A stretch of DNA of 64,000 nt from AC-32 sp963719275 (lineage in GTDB: Bacteria > Actinomycetota > Thermoleophilia > Gaiellales > Gaiellaceae): NCBI GenBank assembly GCA_963719275.1, contig CAVRBT010000004.1, positions 1 to 64,000 of the forward strand, read 5' to 3'. A program made the translations under genes and the position numbers. The notes beneath the pieces were generated by a model. That model saw only the letters and a list, made by a program, of their open reading frames with translations, made no database searches and had not been told where the DNA came from. The stretch's first letter is position 1, and each line of letters starts with the position of its first letter. Positions 24,403-31,498 of this stretch are shown here, piece by piece.

Positions 24403-24573
24403 TTAAGAACTCGTTTCACAATGAAGCCTTGAGCCCCCGAGCCGCGCTGAACGCCGCGAGGCTGCGTCCTCGGAAGCGCCCGTATCCTCCGGATACGCGC
24501 GCTCCGCTGCGTCCTTGCCTCGCGCCGCCCATCGCACCTCGGCGGCGAAGCGTCATTCTGAAACGAGTTCTAA
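24403..24573. promoter_or_regulatory. Pair of inverted GAAACGAGTTCT sites in a divergent promoter region
   Basis: TGAAACGAGTTCTTAA is present on the minus strand at 24418-24403, and TGAAACGAGTTCTAA on the plus strand at 24559-24573. Each faces the gene it precedes: the ABC exporter to the left and the DUF2277 gene to the right. Between them is a dyad GTATCC-TCC-GGATAC at 24482-24496. This looks like a shared operator or promoter element in the 230-bp divergent region. No regulator gene is adjacent. Confidence 0.6.
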
Positions 24574-24595
24574 GGCGAGCACGTAGGATCGCGGC

Positions 24596-24868
24596 ATGTG
24601 CCGGAACATCCATACGCTCTTCAACTTCGAGCCTCCCGCGACCGAGGACGAGGTGCGGGACGCCGCGCTGCAGTACGTGCGCAAGATCAGCGGCTTCACC
24701 AAGCCGTCCCGCGCGAACGAGGCGGCCTTCGAGCGTGCCGTGGACGAGGTCACGGCCGCGACGGCGCGCCTCGTCGACGGGCTCGTGACGAACGCGCCGC
24801 CGAAGGACCGAGAGGTCGAGGCGCAGCGCAAGCGCGAGCGGGCGCTGAAGCGCTTCGCCACGGCGTAG
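24596..24868 (+). CDS. DUF2277 family protein
   Basis: Protein of 90 aa with the recognisable DUF2277 sequence: MCRNIHTLFNFEPPATEDEV, then RDAALQYVRKISGFTKPSRA, NEAAFERAVDEV and a basic C-terminus. The family is small, helical and of unknown function. The start is ATG 24596. Its TAG stop is followed immediately by the GTG start of the GNAT gene. Confidence 0.9.
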   Translation: MCRNIHTLFNFEPPATEDEVRDAALQYVRKISGFTKPSRANEAAFERAVDEVTAATARLVDGLVTNAPPKDREVEAQRKRERALKRFATA

Positions 24869-25717
24869 GTGCAGCTCACGCGCCACGGCGACCCCGGGGT
24901 CTTCCTCGCTCACGCGGGCGGCTTTCTCGGCGAGCGCGAGCCCGAGCACAACCTCATCCTCGGGCTGAGCTCGCGGCTGCAGCGCGACCCGTTGATGTAC
25001 GGCGAGCCGCCCTACTTCGCGGTCGCAGAGGACGGGGGGTGGATCGTCGGCGTGACGATGCGGACGCCGCCGTACAACCTCGTCCTCTCCGAGATCGACG
25101 AGGACGCCGCGCTCGGCGCCTTCGTCGAGGACGCGCGCGACGCGTTCGACTCCCTCCCGGGCGTCGTCGGGCCGAAGGCGCGCGCGGCGCAGTTCGCGAG
25201 CGAGTGGCGCGCGGTCACCGGCGCGACGCCGCGCCTCGAGATCGCGCAGCGGATCTTCGCCGCCGACCACGTGGACGAGCCCCGGCCCACAGCAGGTGCG
25301 ATGCGCGACTACGAGCGCGCCGACCGGGATCTCGCGATCCGCTGGATGGACGAGTTCTCTGACGAAGCGTTACCCGAGCCGCCGCCGGAGTCGAGCGCCC
25401 ACTTCGTCGACCGCCGCGAGGCGGACCCCGACGCCGGGCTCGTCATCTGGAAGGACCGCGCGCCGGTCTCGATGGCCGGCTTCGGCGGGCGAACGCCTAA
25501 CGGCATCCGCGTCGGGCCTGTCTACACGCCGCCGGACCTGCGCGGCCGCGGCTACGCGAGTGCGCTCACCGCCGCGCTGACCCGGCGCCTGCTCGACTCC
25601 GGGCGGCGGTTCTGCTTCCTCTACACCGACCTCGCGAACCCGACCTCCAACAGCATCTACCAGCGGATCGGCTACCGCGCGGTCGCGGATGCCGACTTCT
25701 GGACGTTCGCGCGCTAG
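24869..25717 (+). CDS. GNAT-family acetyltransferase
   Basis: Protein of 282 aa. The N-terminal 140 residues (FLAHAGGFLGEREPEHNLIL, YFAVAEDGGWIVGVTMRTPP) form a degenerate GNAT-like half. The C-terminal half carries the acetyl-CoA site: RVGPVYTPPDLRGRGYASAL with the RGRGYAS loop, then TALTRRLLDSGRRFCFLYTD and NSIYQRIGYR. The acceptor is unknown. The start is GTG 24869, directly abutting the DUF2277 stop, so the two are probably co-expressed. Confidence 0.85.
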   Translation: MQLTRHGDPGVFLAHAGGFLGEREPEHNLILGLSSRLQRDPLMYGEPPYFAVAEDGGWIVGVTMRTPPYNLVLSEIDEDAALGAFVEDARDAFDSLPGVVGPKARAAQFASEWRAVTGATPRLEIAQRIFAADHVDEPRPTAGAMRDYERADRDLAIRWMDEFSDEALPEPPPESSAHFVDRREADPDAGLVIWKDRAPVSMAGFGGRTPNGIRVGPVYTPPDLRGRGYASALTAALTRRLLDSGRRFCFLYTDLANPTSNSIYQRIGYRAVADADFWTFAR

Positions 25718-25754
25718 GCTCCGCCGGTCTGTCAGCTCACAAGGGGGGTTTCTC

Positions 25755-26867
25755 GTGTCAAAACGGCTTCTTGCCATACTCGCGAGCCTTGTCGTCGCGC
25801 TCGCCGTCGCTGCGGTGCCGGCCGGGGCGGTGTCAGCGCAAGCGCACCAGCCGTCGCTCGAGTTCATCGGGCAGGCGATCATCCCGACCGGCACGACCTT
25901 CGCCGGGACGACGATCGGGGGCCTGTCCTCGATCACGTACGACTCGAGCCGCAACGTCTACTACGTCCTCTCCGACGACCAGTCGCAGATCAACCCGGCG
26001 CGCTTCTACACGGTCGGCGTCGACGTCGGCCCGAGCTTCGGCGCCGGCGACGTGCACTTCGACGCCGTGACGACCTTGCAACAGCCGGGTGGCGGGCCGT
26101 ATCCGGTCGGCGGCCTCGACCCCGAGGGTCTGGCACTCACCAAGGACCGGGAGCTCATCCTGACGTCGGAGGGCAACACGAACACCCTGCTCGCACCGTT
26201 CGTGCGCCGCTACGACCTCGCGGGCGATTACCTCGCAGATCTGCCGGTGCCGGGCTACTACCTGCCGACCGCCGACCACTCGAGTGGCATCCGCTTCAAC
26301 CTCGCGTTCGAGTCGGCGGGCGTGCCGCCGAACGGCCGGTTCGTCTTCACGGCGACCGAGAACGCGCTGTTCCAGGACGGGCCCGCCGCGACGGTCGCGA
26401 ACGGCAGCCCGTCACGGATCCTGCGCTACAACCTCCAGACGAGCCGGCTCGACCGCGAGTACCTCTATGAGACCGACCCGATCTTCGAGCCGCCGGTGCC
26501 GCCGACCCAGTTCGCGGTGAACGGGATCGTCGAGCTGCTGCCGTTCAACAACGAGCATCTGCTCTCGATGGAGCGGTCGTTCTCGGTGGGCGTGCCCGGG
26601 ACCGGGAACGAGATCAAGCTCTACTCGGTCGCGCTTCCGGGAGCGACGAACGTCCTGGGTGTGCCGAGCCTCGCCGGGCTCGACGTGCGGCCGGCGCAGA
26701 AGACGCTCCTCTTCGACCTCGGCTCGCTCGGGATTCCGCTCGACAACGTCGAGGGGATGACGCTCGGCCCGAAGCTCCCGGACGGGCGGCAGTCGCTCGT
26801 GCTCGTCAGCGACAACAACTTCGCGGCCTCGCAGTTCACACAGTTCCTGCTCTTCGCGCTCAGCTGA
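25755..26867 (+). CDS. Secreted esterase-like phytase-domain protein
   Basis: Exported protein of 370 aa starting at GTG 25755. A signal peptide (KRLLAILASLVVALAVAAVP, cleavage near VSAQA) is followed by the phytase-like propeller of PF13449. Visible motifs include IGGLSSITYDSSRNVYYVLS, GLDPEGLAL, ILTSEGN, SGIRFNLAFESAGVPPNGR, LLSMERSF and a final DNVEGMTLGP..LVLVSDNNF. Despite the name, few members are proven phytases. It ends eight bases inside the convergent P450 gene. Confidence 0.85.
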   Translation: MSKRLLAILASLVVALAVAAVPAGAVSAQAHQPSLEFIGQAIIPTGTTFAGTTIGGLSSITYDSSRNVYYVLSDDQSQINPARFYTVGVDVGPSFGAGDVHFDAVTTLQQPGGGPYPVGGLDPEGLALTKDRELILTSEGNTNTLLAPFVRRYDLAGDYLADLPVPGYYLPTADHSSGIRFNLAFESAGVPPNGRFVFTATENALFQDGPAATVANGSPSRILRYNLQTSRLDREYLYETDPIFEPPVPPTQFAVNGIVELLPFNNEHLLSMERSFSVGVPGTGNEIKLYSVALPGATNVLGVPSLAGLDVRPAQKTLLFDLGSLGIPLDNVEGMTLGPKLPDGRQSLVLVSDNNFAASQFTQFLLFALS

Positions 26868-28062
26868 CCGCCAGCTCGAGGCCTTCGAGGCCCCAGATGA
26901 CGAAGGCGCGGTTGCGCCGGGGCTGCTCCGCCAGGGAGAGCCCCGGCGCCCGCTCCACGAGGGCGCCGAGCGCCGCGGCCAGCTCGATCCGCGCGAGCGG
27001 CGCGCCGATGCAGACGTGGATCCCGCCCCCGAAGCCGATGTGCTCGGCGGCGTTCTCGCGGGCGACGTCGAAGGCGTCGGGGTCGGCGAACACGCGCGGA
27101 TCGCGGTTGGCCGAGCCGAAGAGCAGCGCCACCTTCTCGCCGCGCGGGACGGGCTCGCCGGCGATCTCGACGCCGTCCTCGAGCACCCAGCGCTCGAAGA
27201 GCTGGAGCGGGGGGTCCCAGCGGATCAGCTCCTCGACCGCGGCCTCGGGTCCCACCTCGCCCTCGACGAGCCGCGCCCACTGCTGTCCGTGGCGGAGCAG
27301 CGCCAGCACCCCGTTTCCGAGCGTGTTGACCGTCGCCTCGTGGCCGGCGTTGAGCAGCACGACGATCGTCGAGACGAGCTCCGGATCGCTCAGCGCACGG
27401 CCCTCGACGCGTGCTTCGACCAGGCGTGTGACGAGATCGTCCTGCGGCTCGCGCCGCCGCTCCTCGACGAGGCTCAACACGTAGTCGCGGAACTCGGCCG
27501 CAGCCCGCGTGGCCGCCTCGGCCTGCTCGAGCGTCGTGTCGAGCTCGTACATCTTCACCATCGCGTGCGACCAGTCGAGTAGGTCGCTCCCACGGTCGGT
27601 GGGGACCCCGAGGAGCTTGCAGATGACAGCGATCGAGTACGGCTGGGCGAAGTCGCGCAGCAGGTCGAACCGGCCGTCGGGCAGCAGCTCGTGCGCGAGC
27701 TCGGCGCACGGTCCGCTCAGCGCCTCGACCGAGCGCGGTGTGAACGCGGCCGCCATGAGTCTTCTGATCCGCGTGTGCTCTGGCGGCTCGAGCCAGAGCA
27801 GGCTCCAGCGCTCGCTGTCCCAGAAGGCTTGCCGGCGCGAGTCGAGCGGCTCGGCTGCCGCGAACTCGTCCTCGGAGCCGACGTGGCGGAAGTTGCGGCC
27901 GAGCCGCCGGTCGCGCAGGCACGCGCGCACCTCGGCATGGCGGGTGACGAACCAGCGCTCGAGCGAGCCCTCGTAGAAGAGCGGCGTCTCCTCGCGCAGC
28001 GCCGCGAGCGCCGGGTACGGATCGGCAAGGAACGCCGGGTCGGTGGGATCGAAGTGCGTCAG
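26860..28062 (-). CDS. Cytochrome P450
   Basis: P450 of about 400 aa. The I-helix oxygen site reads LNAGHEATVNTLG, the ExxR is EELIR, and the heme loop FGGGIHVCIGAPLAR contains the Cys ligand. The N-terminus THFDPTDPAFLADPYPALAA is normal for soluble bacterial CYPs. Substrate unknown; electron partners are not adjacent. Start is problematic: no ATG or GTG lies near, and the only natural point is CTG 28062, overlapping the queF stop as CTGA. Alternatively it is read as a 525-aa fusion through the frameshifted queF. Confidence 0.85.
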   Translation of the reverse strand: MTHFDPTDPAFLADPYPALAALREETPLFYEGSLERWFVTRHAEVRACLRDRRLGRNFRHVGSEDEFAAAEPLDSRRQAFWDSERWSLLWLEPPEHTRIRRLMAAAFTPRSVEALSGPCAELAHELLPDGRFDLLRDFAQPYSIAVICKLLGVPTDRGSDLLDWSHAMVKMYELDTTLEQAEAATRAAAEFRDYVLSLVEERRREPQDDLVTRLVEARVEGRALSDPELVSTIVVLLNAGHEATVNTLGNGVLALLRHGQQWARLVEGEVGPEAAVEELIRWDPPLQLFERWVLEDGVEIAGEPVPRGEKVALLFGSANRDPRVFADPDAFDVARENAAEHIGFGGGIHVCIGAPLARIELAAALGALVERAPGLSLAEQPRRNRAFVIWGLEGLELAVS

Positions 28063-28437
28063 GTTGCTGCGACGATCGTGATTCCGCCGCGCGCCTTCTG
28101 CCGCAGCGTGACGCGAACCTTCTCGGCCGGCAGCTCGAGCGCCTGGGCCGCTGTCGTCGCGGATCCGCACCGCCAGGGCCTCGCAGAACGCCCCCTCGTT
28201 CCGGAAGCTTGCGAGGTAGAGCTTGAGCGACTTGGACTCGATGCAGAGTGCGTCGGGCTCGTACTCGATCGTCGCGACGTACATGTCCGGCTGGTTCGTG
28301 ACGGGACACATCGCAACGAGCTCGTCGCTCGTCATCTCGACGCGTGCGACACCCGGGTTCGGGAACGTCTCGATCCCCGCGTAGTGCTCCGAGCCGGCGT
28401 GGCCGAGGGCGACGAACTCCGGGGAGCGCTCGTTCAC
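28059..28437 (-). pseudogene. queF: queF (7-cyano-7-deazaguanine reductase) with frameshift
   Basis: QueF reduces preQ0 to preQ1 in queuosine synthesis with NADPH. From ATG 28437 the frame reads GIETFPNPGVARVEMTSDEL, CPVTNQPDMYVATIEY with the nucleophilic Cys, ESKSLKLYLASFRNEGAFCE and VRIRDD. There the frame is lost by one extra base near 28152. The expected ending AAQALELPAEKVRVTLRQKA and RGGITIVAAT continues in the next frame to TGA 28059. Removing one base gives a normal 125-aa enzyme. Uncorrected, the frame runs into the downstream P450. FCE replaces the commoner FHE. Confidence 0.8.
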
Positions 28438-28457
28438 GCTGCGTACTGTACGCCGAC

Positions 28458-28823
28458 GTGAAGCGCGTCTACCTGGCCGGGCCGCCGTTCGCAGACGAGT
28501 ACCGCCGCCGCGCGGCCGAGCTCCTGCGCGCCCGCGGCTGCGAGCCGGTCGACCCGATGCGGCGCGACTTCCGCGGCCGCACCGAGGGCAATGAGGCGGA
28601 GATCGTCGAGGGCGACCTGGCGGAGATCGGCTCCTGCGACGCGGTGCTCGCTGCCTTCACCGCGCCCGACGAGGGCACGGCGATGGAGGCGTGGTGCGCG
28701 CACGCGATCGGCAAGCCGGTCGTCGCGTACACCGGCGGGACGCCGCCGCATCCGTGGACGATCTACGTCGCGGAGACGGTGTGCGCCGAGCTCGAAGAGG
28801 CCGTTGACGCGGTTGCGGGCTAG
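28458..28823 (+). CDS. Nucleoside 2-deoxyribosyltransferase-like protein
   Basis: Protein of 121 aa starting at GTG 28458 with KRVYLAGPPFADEYRRRAAE, then GCEPVDPMRRDF, GDLAEIGSCDAVLAAFTAPD and EGTAMEAWCAHAIGKPVVAY. This is the Rossmann-like nucleoside deoxyribosyltransferase fold (YLAGP start, D-P motif, GTAxE with the candidate nucleophilic Glu). Substrate unknown. It is divergent from queF by 20 bp, which might suggest a shared role in deazaguanine metabolism. Its stop codon is within the CTAG duplicated by the IS481 insertion. Confidence 0.8.
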   Translation: MKRVYLAGPPFADEYRRRAAELLRARGCEPVDPMRRDFRGRTEGNEAEIVEGDLAEIGSCDAVLAAFTAPDEGTAMEAWCAHAIGKPVVAYTGGTPPHPWTIYVAETVCAELEEAVDAVAG

Positions 28824-29595
28824 CTGTCCCGCCCACACAGGTTGTGAACGACTGAGGATCTATCCGGCCCTCCTTTGAGGCTGTGGGTCGTCCCGGACCT
28901 ACGCCCAAAGGAGGGCACGGATGTATCTGCACGCTAACGCCAAGCTCGGACTGGCCGGACGGCTCGCGCTCGTGCGCGCGATCGAGGATGGATGCTCGCT
29001 GAGAGCGGCCGCGCTCGCCTTCAGCGTCTCGCCGGCGACAGCGCACCGCTGGTGGCGTCGCTGGCTGGAGGGCGGTCGGCGGCCGCAGGCGCTGCTGGAT
29101 CGCTCGAGCCGTCCGAGGCGCTCGCCGCGGCTGCTGGCTGCCGAGCTGCAGGAGCGGATCTGCGCCTGCCGCCGCCAGACCGGTTGGGGGCCGCGCCTGG
29201 TCGCCGCTGCGACCGGCTTTGCCCACTCGACCGTCTGGAAGGTGCTGCGCCGCCACGGCCTCTCGCGACGGCCGCGCGCCGCCAGGGAGCCGGCCAACAG
29301 CTACGAGTGGCCCTGCCCCGGCGATCTACTGCACATGGACGTCAGTCGCTACGCCCGCTTCCTGCGCCCCGGCCACCGCGTCACCGGCGATCGCTCGCAG
29401 CGCTCGCGCAACTGGATGCGGCCCGAGACGAGGGTCGGCTACGACTACGCCCACGCGCTCGTCGACGACCACTCGCGGCTCGCTTTCGTCGAGCTCCACG
29501 CCGACGAGCGGGCGGCGACCGTGACCGGCTTCGTCGAGCGGGCGCTTGCCTTCTTCGCCGAGAACGGGATCCTCGGACGGCGGCTGATGACCGAC

Positions 29596-31173
29596 GGATG
29601 AAAGTCAAGTGGACGCTCGCCGCAGCGGATGGGATCCTGTGCTTTGGGTGCGGGTGACTGACCGAGCGAAGCGCAGACCGTTGGGGCTTACGGAGTCTGC
29701 CGCGCTGCTTTGCCCTTGGAGGGCTTGTTCGATGTGCGCCCCCTTGTCGCGCCCGCACCCGCTTTCGCTGGTCCGCTCGAGCGCCAGTCGCTGACGAGCC
29801 GGCGGTAGGCGACCTCGGCTTGGCGCGAGAGCTCGCGCTCGGCCTCGAAGACGGCTTTCGACTTGCCGCCGGCGACGCCCTTGCGGCCTTTCTGTGGCGG
29901 AGCGCCGGTGAGTAGCTCGAGCCGTCGGATCTTGTGCCGGGTCATCGCCGGCCGCGCAAAGGCGTAGTCCTCCCCGCGGCTGAGCATGTGCCAAAACAGC
30001 ACCACCAGCTTGCGCGCTGTCGCTGTCGCCGCCACCTGCGGGCCGCGGCGGGCGCGGATCCGCTCGAAGAACGCCCGTAGCGGGCCCGGGGTCAGCATCA
30101 CCTTCCAGGCGACCTCGCCGAGCATGTGGCGAGGCTCGGAGGCGCCGGCCTTCGAGATCCGGCCGTGCCGTGCGGGCGTGCTCCCGGACTGACGCACCCG
30201 CGGGTCGAGTCCGAGGTAGCTGACGAGCTTGCGCGGCGAGGAGAAGCGGCCGATGTCGCCGATTGCGGCCATGAATGTCGCTGCCGTCTGCACGTTCACG
30301 CCTGGGACGCTCATCAGTCGCAGGACCTCCGGCCAGGCGAGCGCCTGCTTGGCGATCTCCGCGTCAAGGGAGCTGATCTCGCCGTCCAGGAAGTCGACCT
30401 GGCGCAGGCAGCCGTCGAGCGTCACTCGCTCGTCGAGCGGCAGCTCGAGCTCCGCAAACCAGCGTCGGCCGCCCTTGCCGAACGCGTCGGTCGTGGGCGG
30501 TCGCTCGCACAGGTTGCGTGCAAGGACGCCGTGCGCCTCGTTCTTGACGCGGGTTCGAGCGCGCACGAGCCGCTCGCGCCGGTTCGTCAGCCGCCGCAGC
30601 GTCCGCGTTCGCTCATCCGGCGTCCATACCTCGTCGAGCAGCCCCGAGACGAGTAGCCGCGCGAGCGTTCGAGCGTCGAGGCGATCGGTCTTCGCCTTCG
30701 CCTCGGAGATCGATCGCAGCTTGCGCGTGTTGGCGACGACGACCCGGATCCCGTGCGCCTGCAGCACGGACACGATCCGGTCGGCACCGGTGGTCGCCTC
30801 CAGCGCCACGATGTCGTCGCGGACGAGGCTTTGCGCGAACAGCTCGAGCGACTCAACCCGCGTCGGGAGCCTGCCCGCTGACCTGATCGCGCCGTCTTCG
30901 GCAATTGCGACCTCACAGAAGTCGCGGTGGACGTCCAACCCAAACGCACGCACTGCCTCTCCTTCCGTCGGTGGAAGCGGGAGCGCGGCGGGACACACGA
31001 CAGCGACGGATTCGTGCTCTCGGCACACCCGGGTAGGTCGCAGGGGCGGCCACGAACAACGTCGAGCTCACAGCTCATCAGTCAGAACGGCCTGCCCATC
31101 CGCGTCTCCCAACGAAGCCCCATGTCCCGGGAGCACGATGCTCGCGTCGGGGCCGGACGCAGTTTCATGCCCG
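29596..31173 (-). mobile_element. IS110-family element nested in the IS481 transposase
   Basis: About 1578 bp separate the two halves of the host transposase, with GAC at both junctions (29593-29595 and 31174-31176). The ends share a short subterminal inverted repeat: GGATGAAAGTC on the left, GGGCATGAAACTG read inward on the right. About 220 nt lie upstream of its transposase and about 90 downstream, the layout of the IS110 subgroup with the bridge RNA in the upstream end. It is unrelated at the detail level to the element at 2503. Confidence 0.85.
29688..30953 (-). CDS. IS110-family transposase (nested element)
   Basis: Protein of about 421 aa. GTG 30953 is preceded by AAGGAG; the open frame further upstream has no such site. 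DEDD residues are Asp7 (GLDVHRD), Glu52 (VALEATTG), Asp90 and Asp93 (KTDRLDA). The transposase_20 domain reads LMSVPGVNVQTAATFMAAIG, LVSYLGLDPRVRQSG and RISKAGASEPRHMLG. A basic C-terminal tail (KAGAGATRGRTSNKPSKGK) is longer than in the other IS110 copy here. The gene appears intact. Confidence 0.9.
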   Translation of the reverse strand: MRAFGLDVHRDFCEVAIAEDGAIRSAGRLPTRVESLELFAQSLVRDDIVALEATTGADRIVSVLQAHGIRVVVANTRKLRSISEAKAKTDRLDARTLARLLVSGLLDEVWTPDERTRTLRRLTNRRERLVRARTRVKNEAHGVLARNLCERPPTTDAFGKGGRRWFAELELPLDERVTLDGCLRQVDFLDGEISSLDAEIAKQALAWPEVLRLMSVPGVNVQTAATFMAAIGDIGRFSSPRKLVSYLGLDPRVRQSGSTPARHGRISKAGASEPRHMLGEVAWKVMLTPGPLRAFFERIRARRGPQVAATATARKLVVLFWHMLSRGEDYAFARPAMTRHKIRRLELLTGAPPQKGRKGVAGGKSKAVFEAERELSRQAEVAYRRLVSDWRSSGPAKAGAGATRGRTSNKPSKGKAARQTP

Positions 31174-31467
31174 GACAACGCCTTTGCGTACGTCAGGAAC
31201 CGCTCCCTGCGCGAGCTGCTCGCCCGCCAGGGCATCCGCCACCTCACAACCGAGCCCTACCGGCCACGCACCAACGGCAAGGTCGAGCGCTTCCATCAGA
31301 CGATGGCGCGCGAGTGGGCCTACGGCCTGGCCTACCGCTCACATCGCCAACGCGACCAGGCGCTGCCACACTGGCTGGAGCACTACAACACGCGAAGACC
31401 GCACAGCTCGCTCGGAGACCGGCCACCGATCAGCCGCGTTCACAACGTCTGTGGGTAGGACAGCTAG

Positions 31468-31481
31468 ATACCGGCCGGTAT
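31468..31481. repeat. 14-bp perfect palindrome next to the IS481 end
   Basis: ATACCGGCCGGTAT is perfectly self-complementary. It directly follows the CTAG target duplication and lies before the stop of the convergent repeat-protein gene. It may be part of the original intergenic terminator. Confidence 0.6.
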
Positions 31482-31498
31482 CCGCCGGGACTACTTAC

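Larger units (their letters stand above)
28921..31458 (+). pseudogene. IS481-family transposase, split by a nested insertion
   Basis: The 5' part (28921-29601) has a helix-turn-helix (LRAAALAFSVSPATAHRWWR), a second HTH (HSTVWKVLRRHGLSRRP) and the start of the DDE core: LLHMDVSRYARF and ALVDDHSRLAFVELH, ending LMTD. The 3' part (about 31174-31458) resumes NAFAYVRNRSLRELLARQGI, then HLTTEPYRPRTNGKVERFHQ with the catalytic Glu and NTRRPHSSLGDRPP to TAG. The break is between MTD and NAF. Joining the two at the shared GAC restores a continuous frame, so the gene was intact before the nested insertion. Confidence 0.9.
28824..31463 (+). mobile_element. IS481-family element interrupted by an IS110-family element
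   Basis: Imperfect terminal inverted repeats (left CTGTCC..CCCACA..GTTGTGAAC, from 28824; right GTTCACAAC..TGTGGG..GGACAG, to 31463) match over most of 26 bp. CTAG at 28820-28823 and 31464-31467 is a 4-bp target duplication. Removing the nested element leaves about 1.06 kb, the usual IS481 size. It inserted exactly at the stop codon of the upstream gene, which stays intact. Confidence 0.85.

Noticed and set aside
26860..28437. Genuine 525-aa QueF-P450 fusion enzyme
   Set aside because: The queF C-terminus is intact in the neighbouring frame, and no function would link the two domains. A frameshift is simpler.
31174..31458. Independent short integrase gene
   Set aside because: It is the 3' half of the IS481 transposase; joining to 28921-29595 restores one gene.
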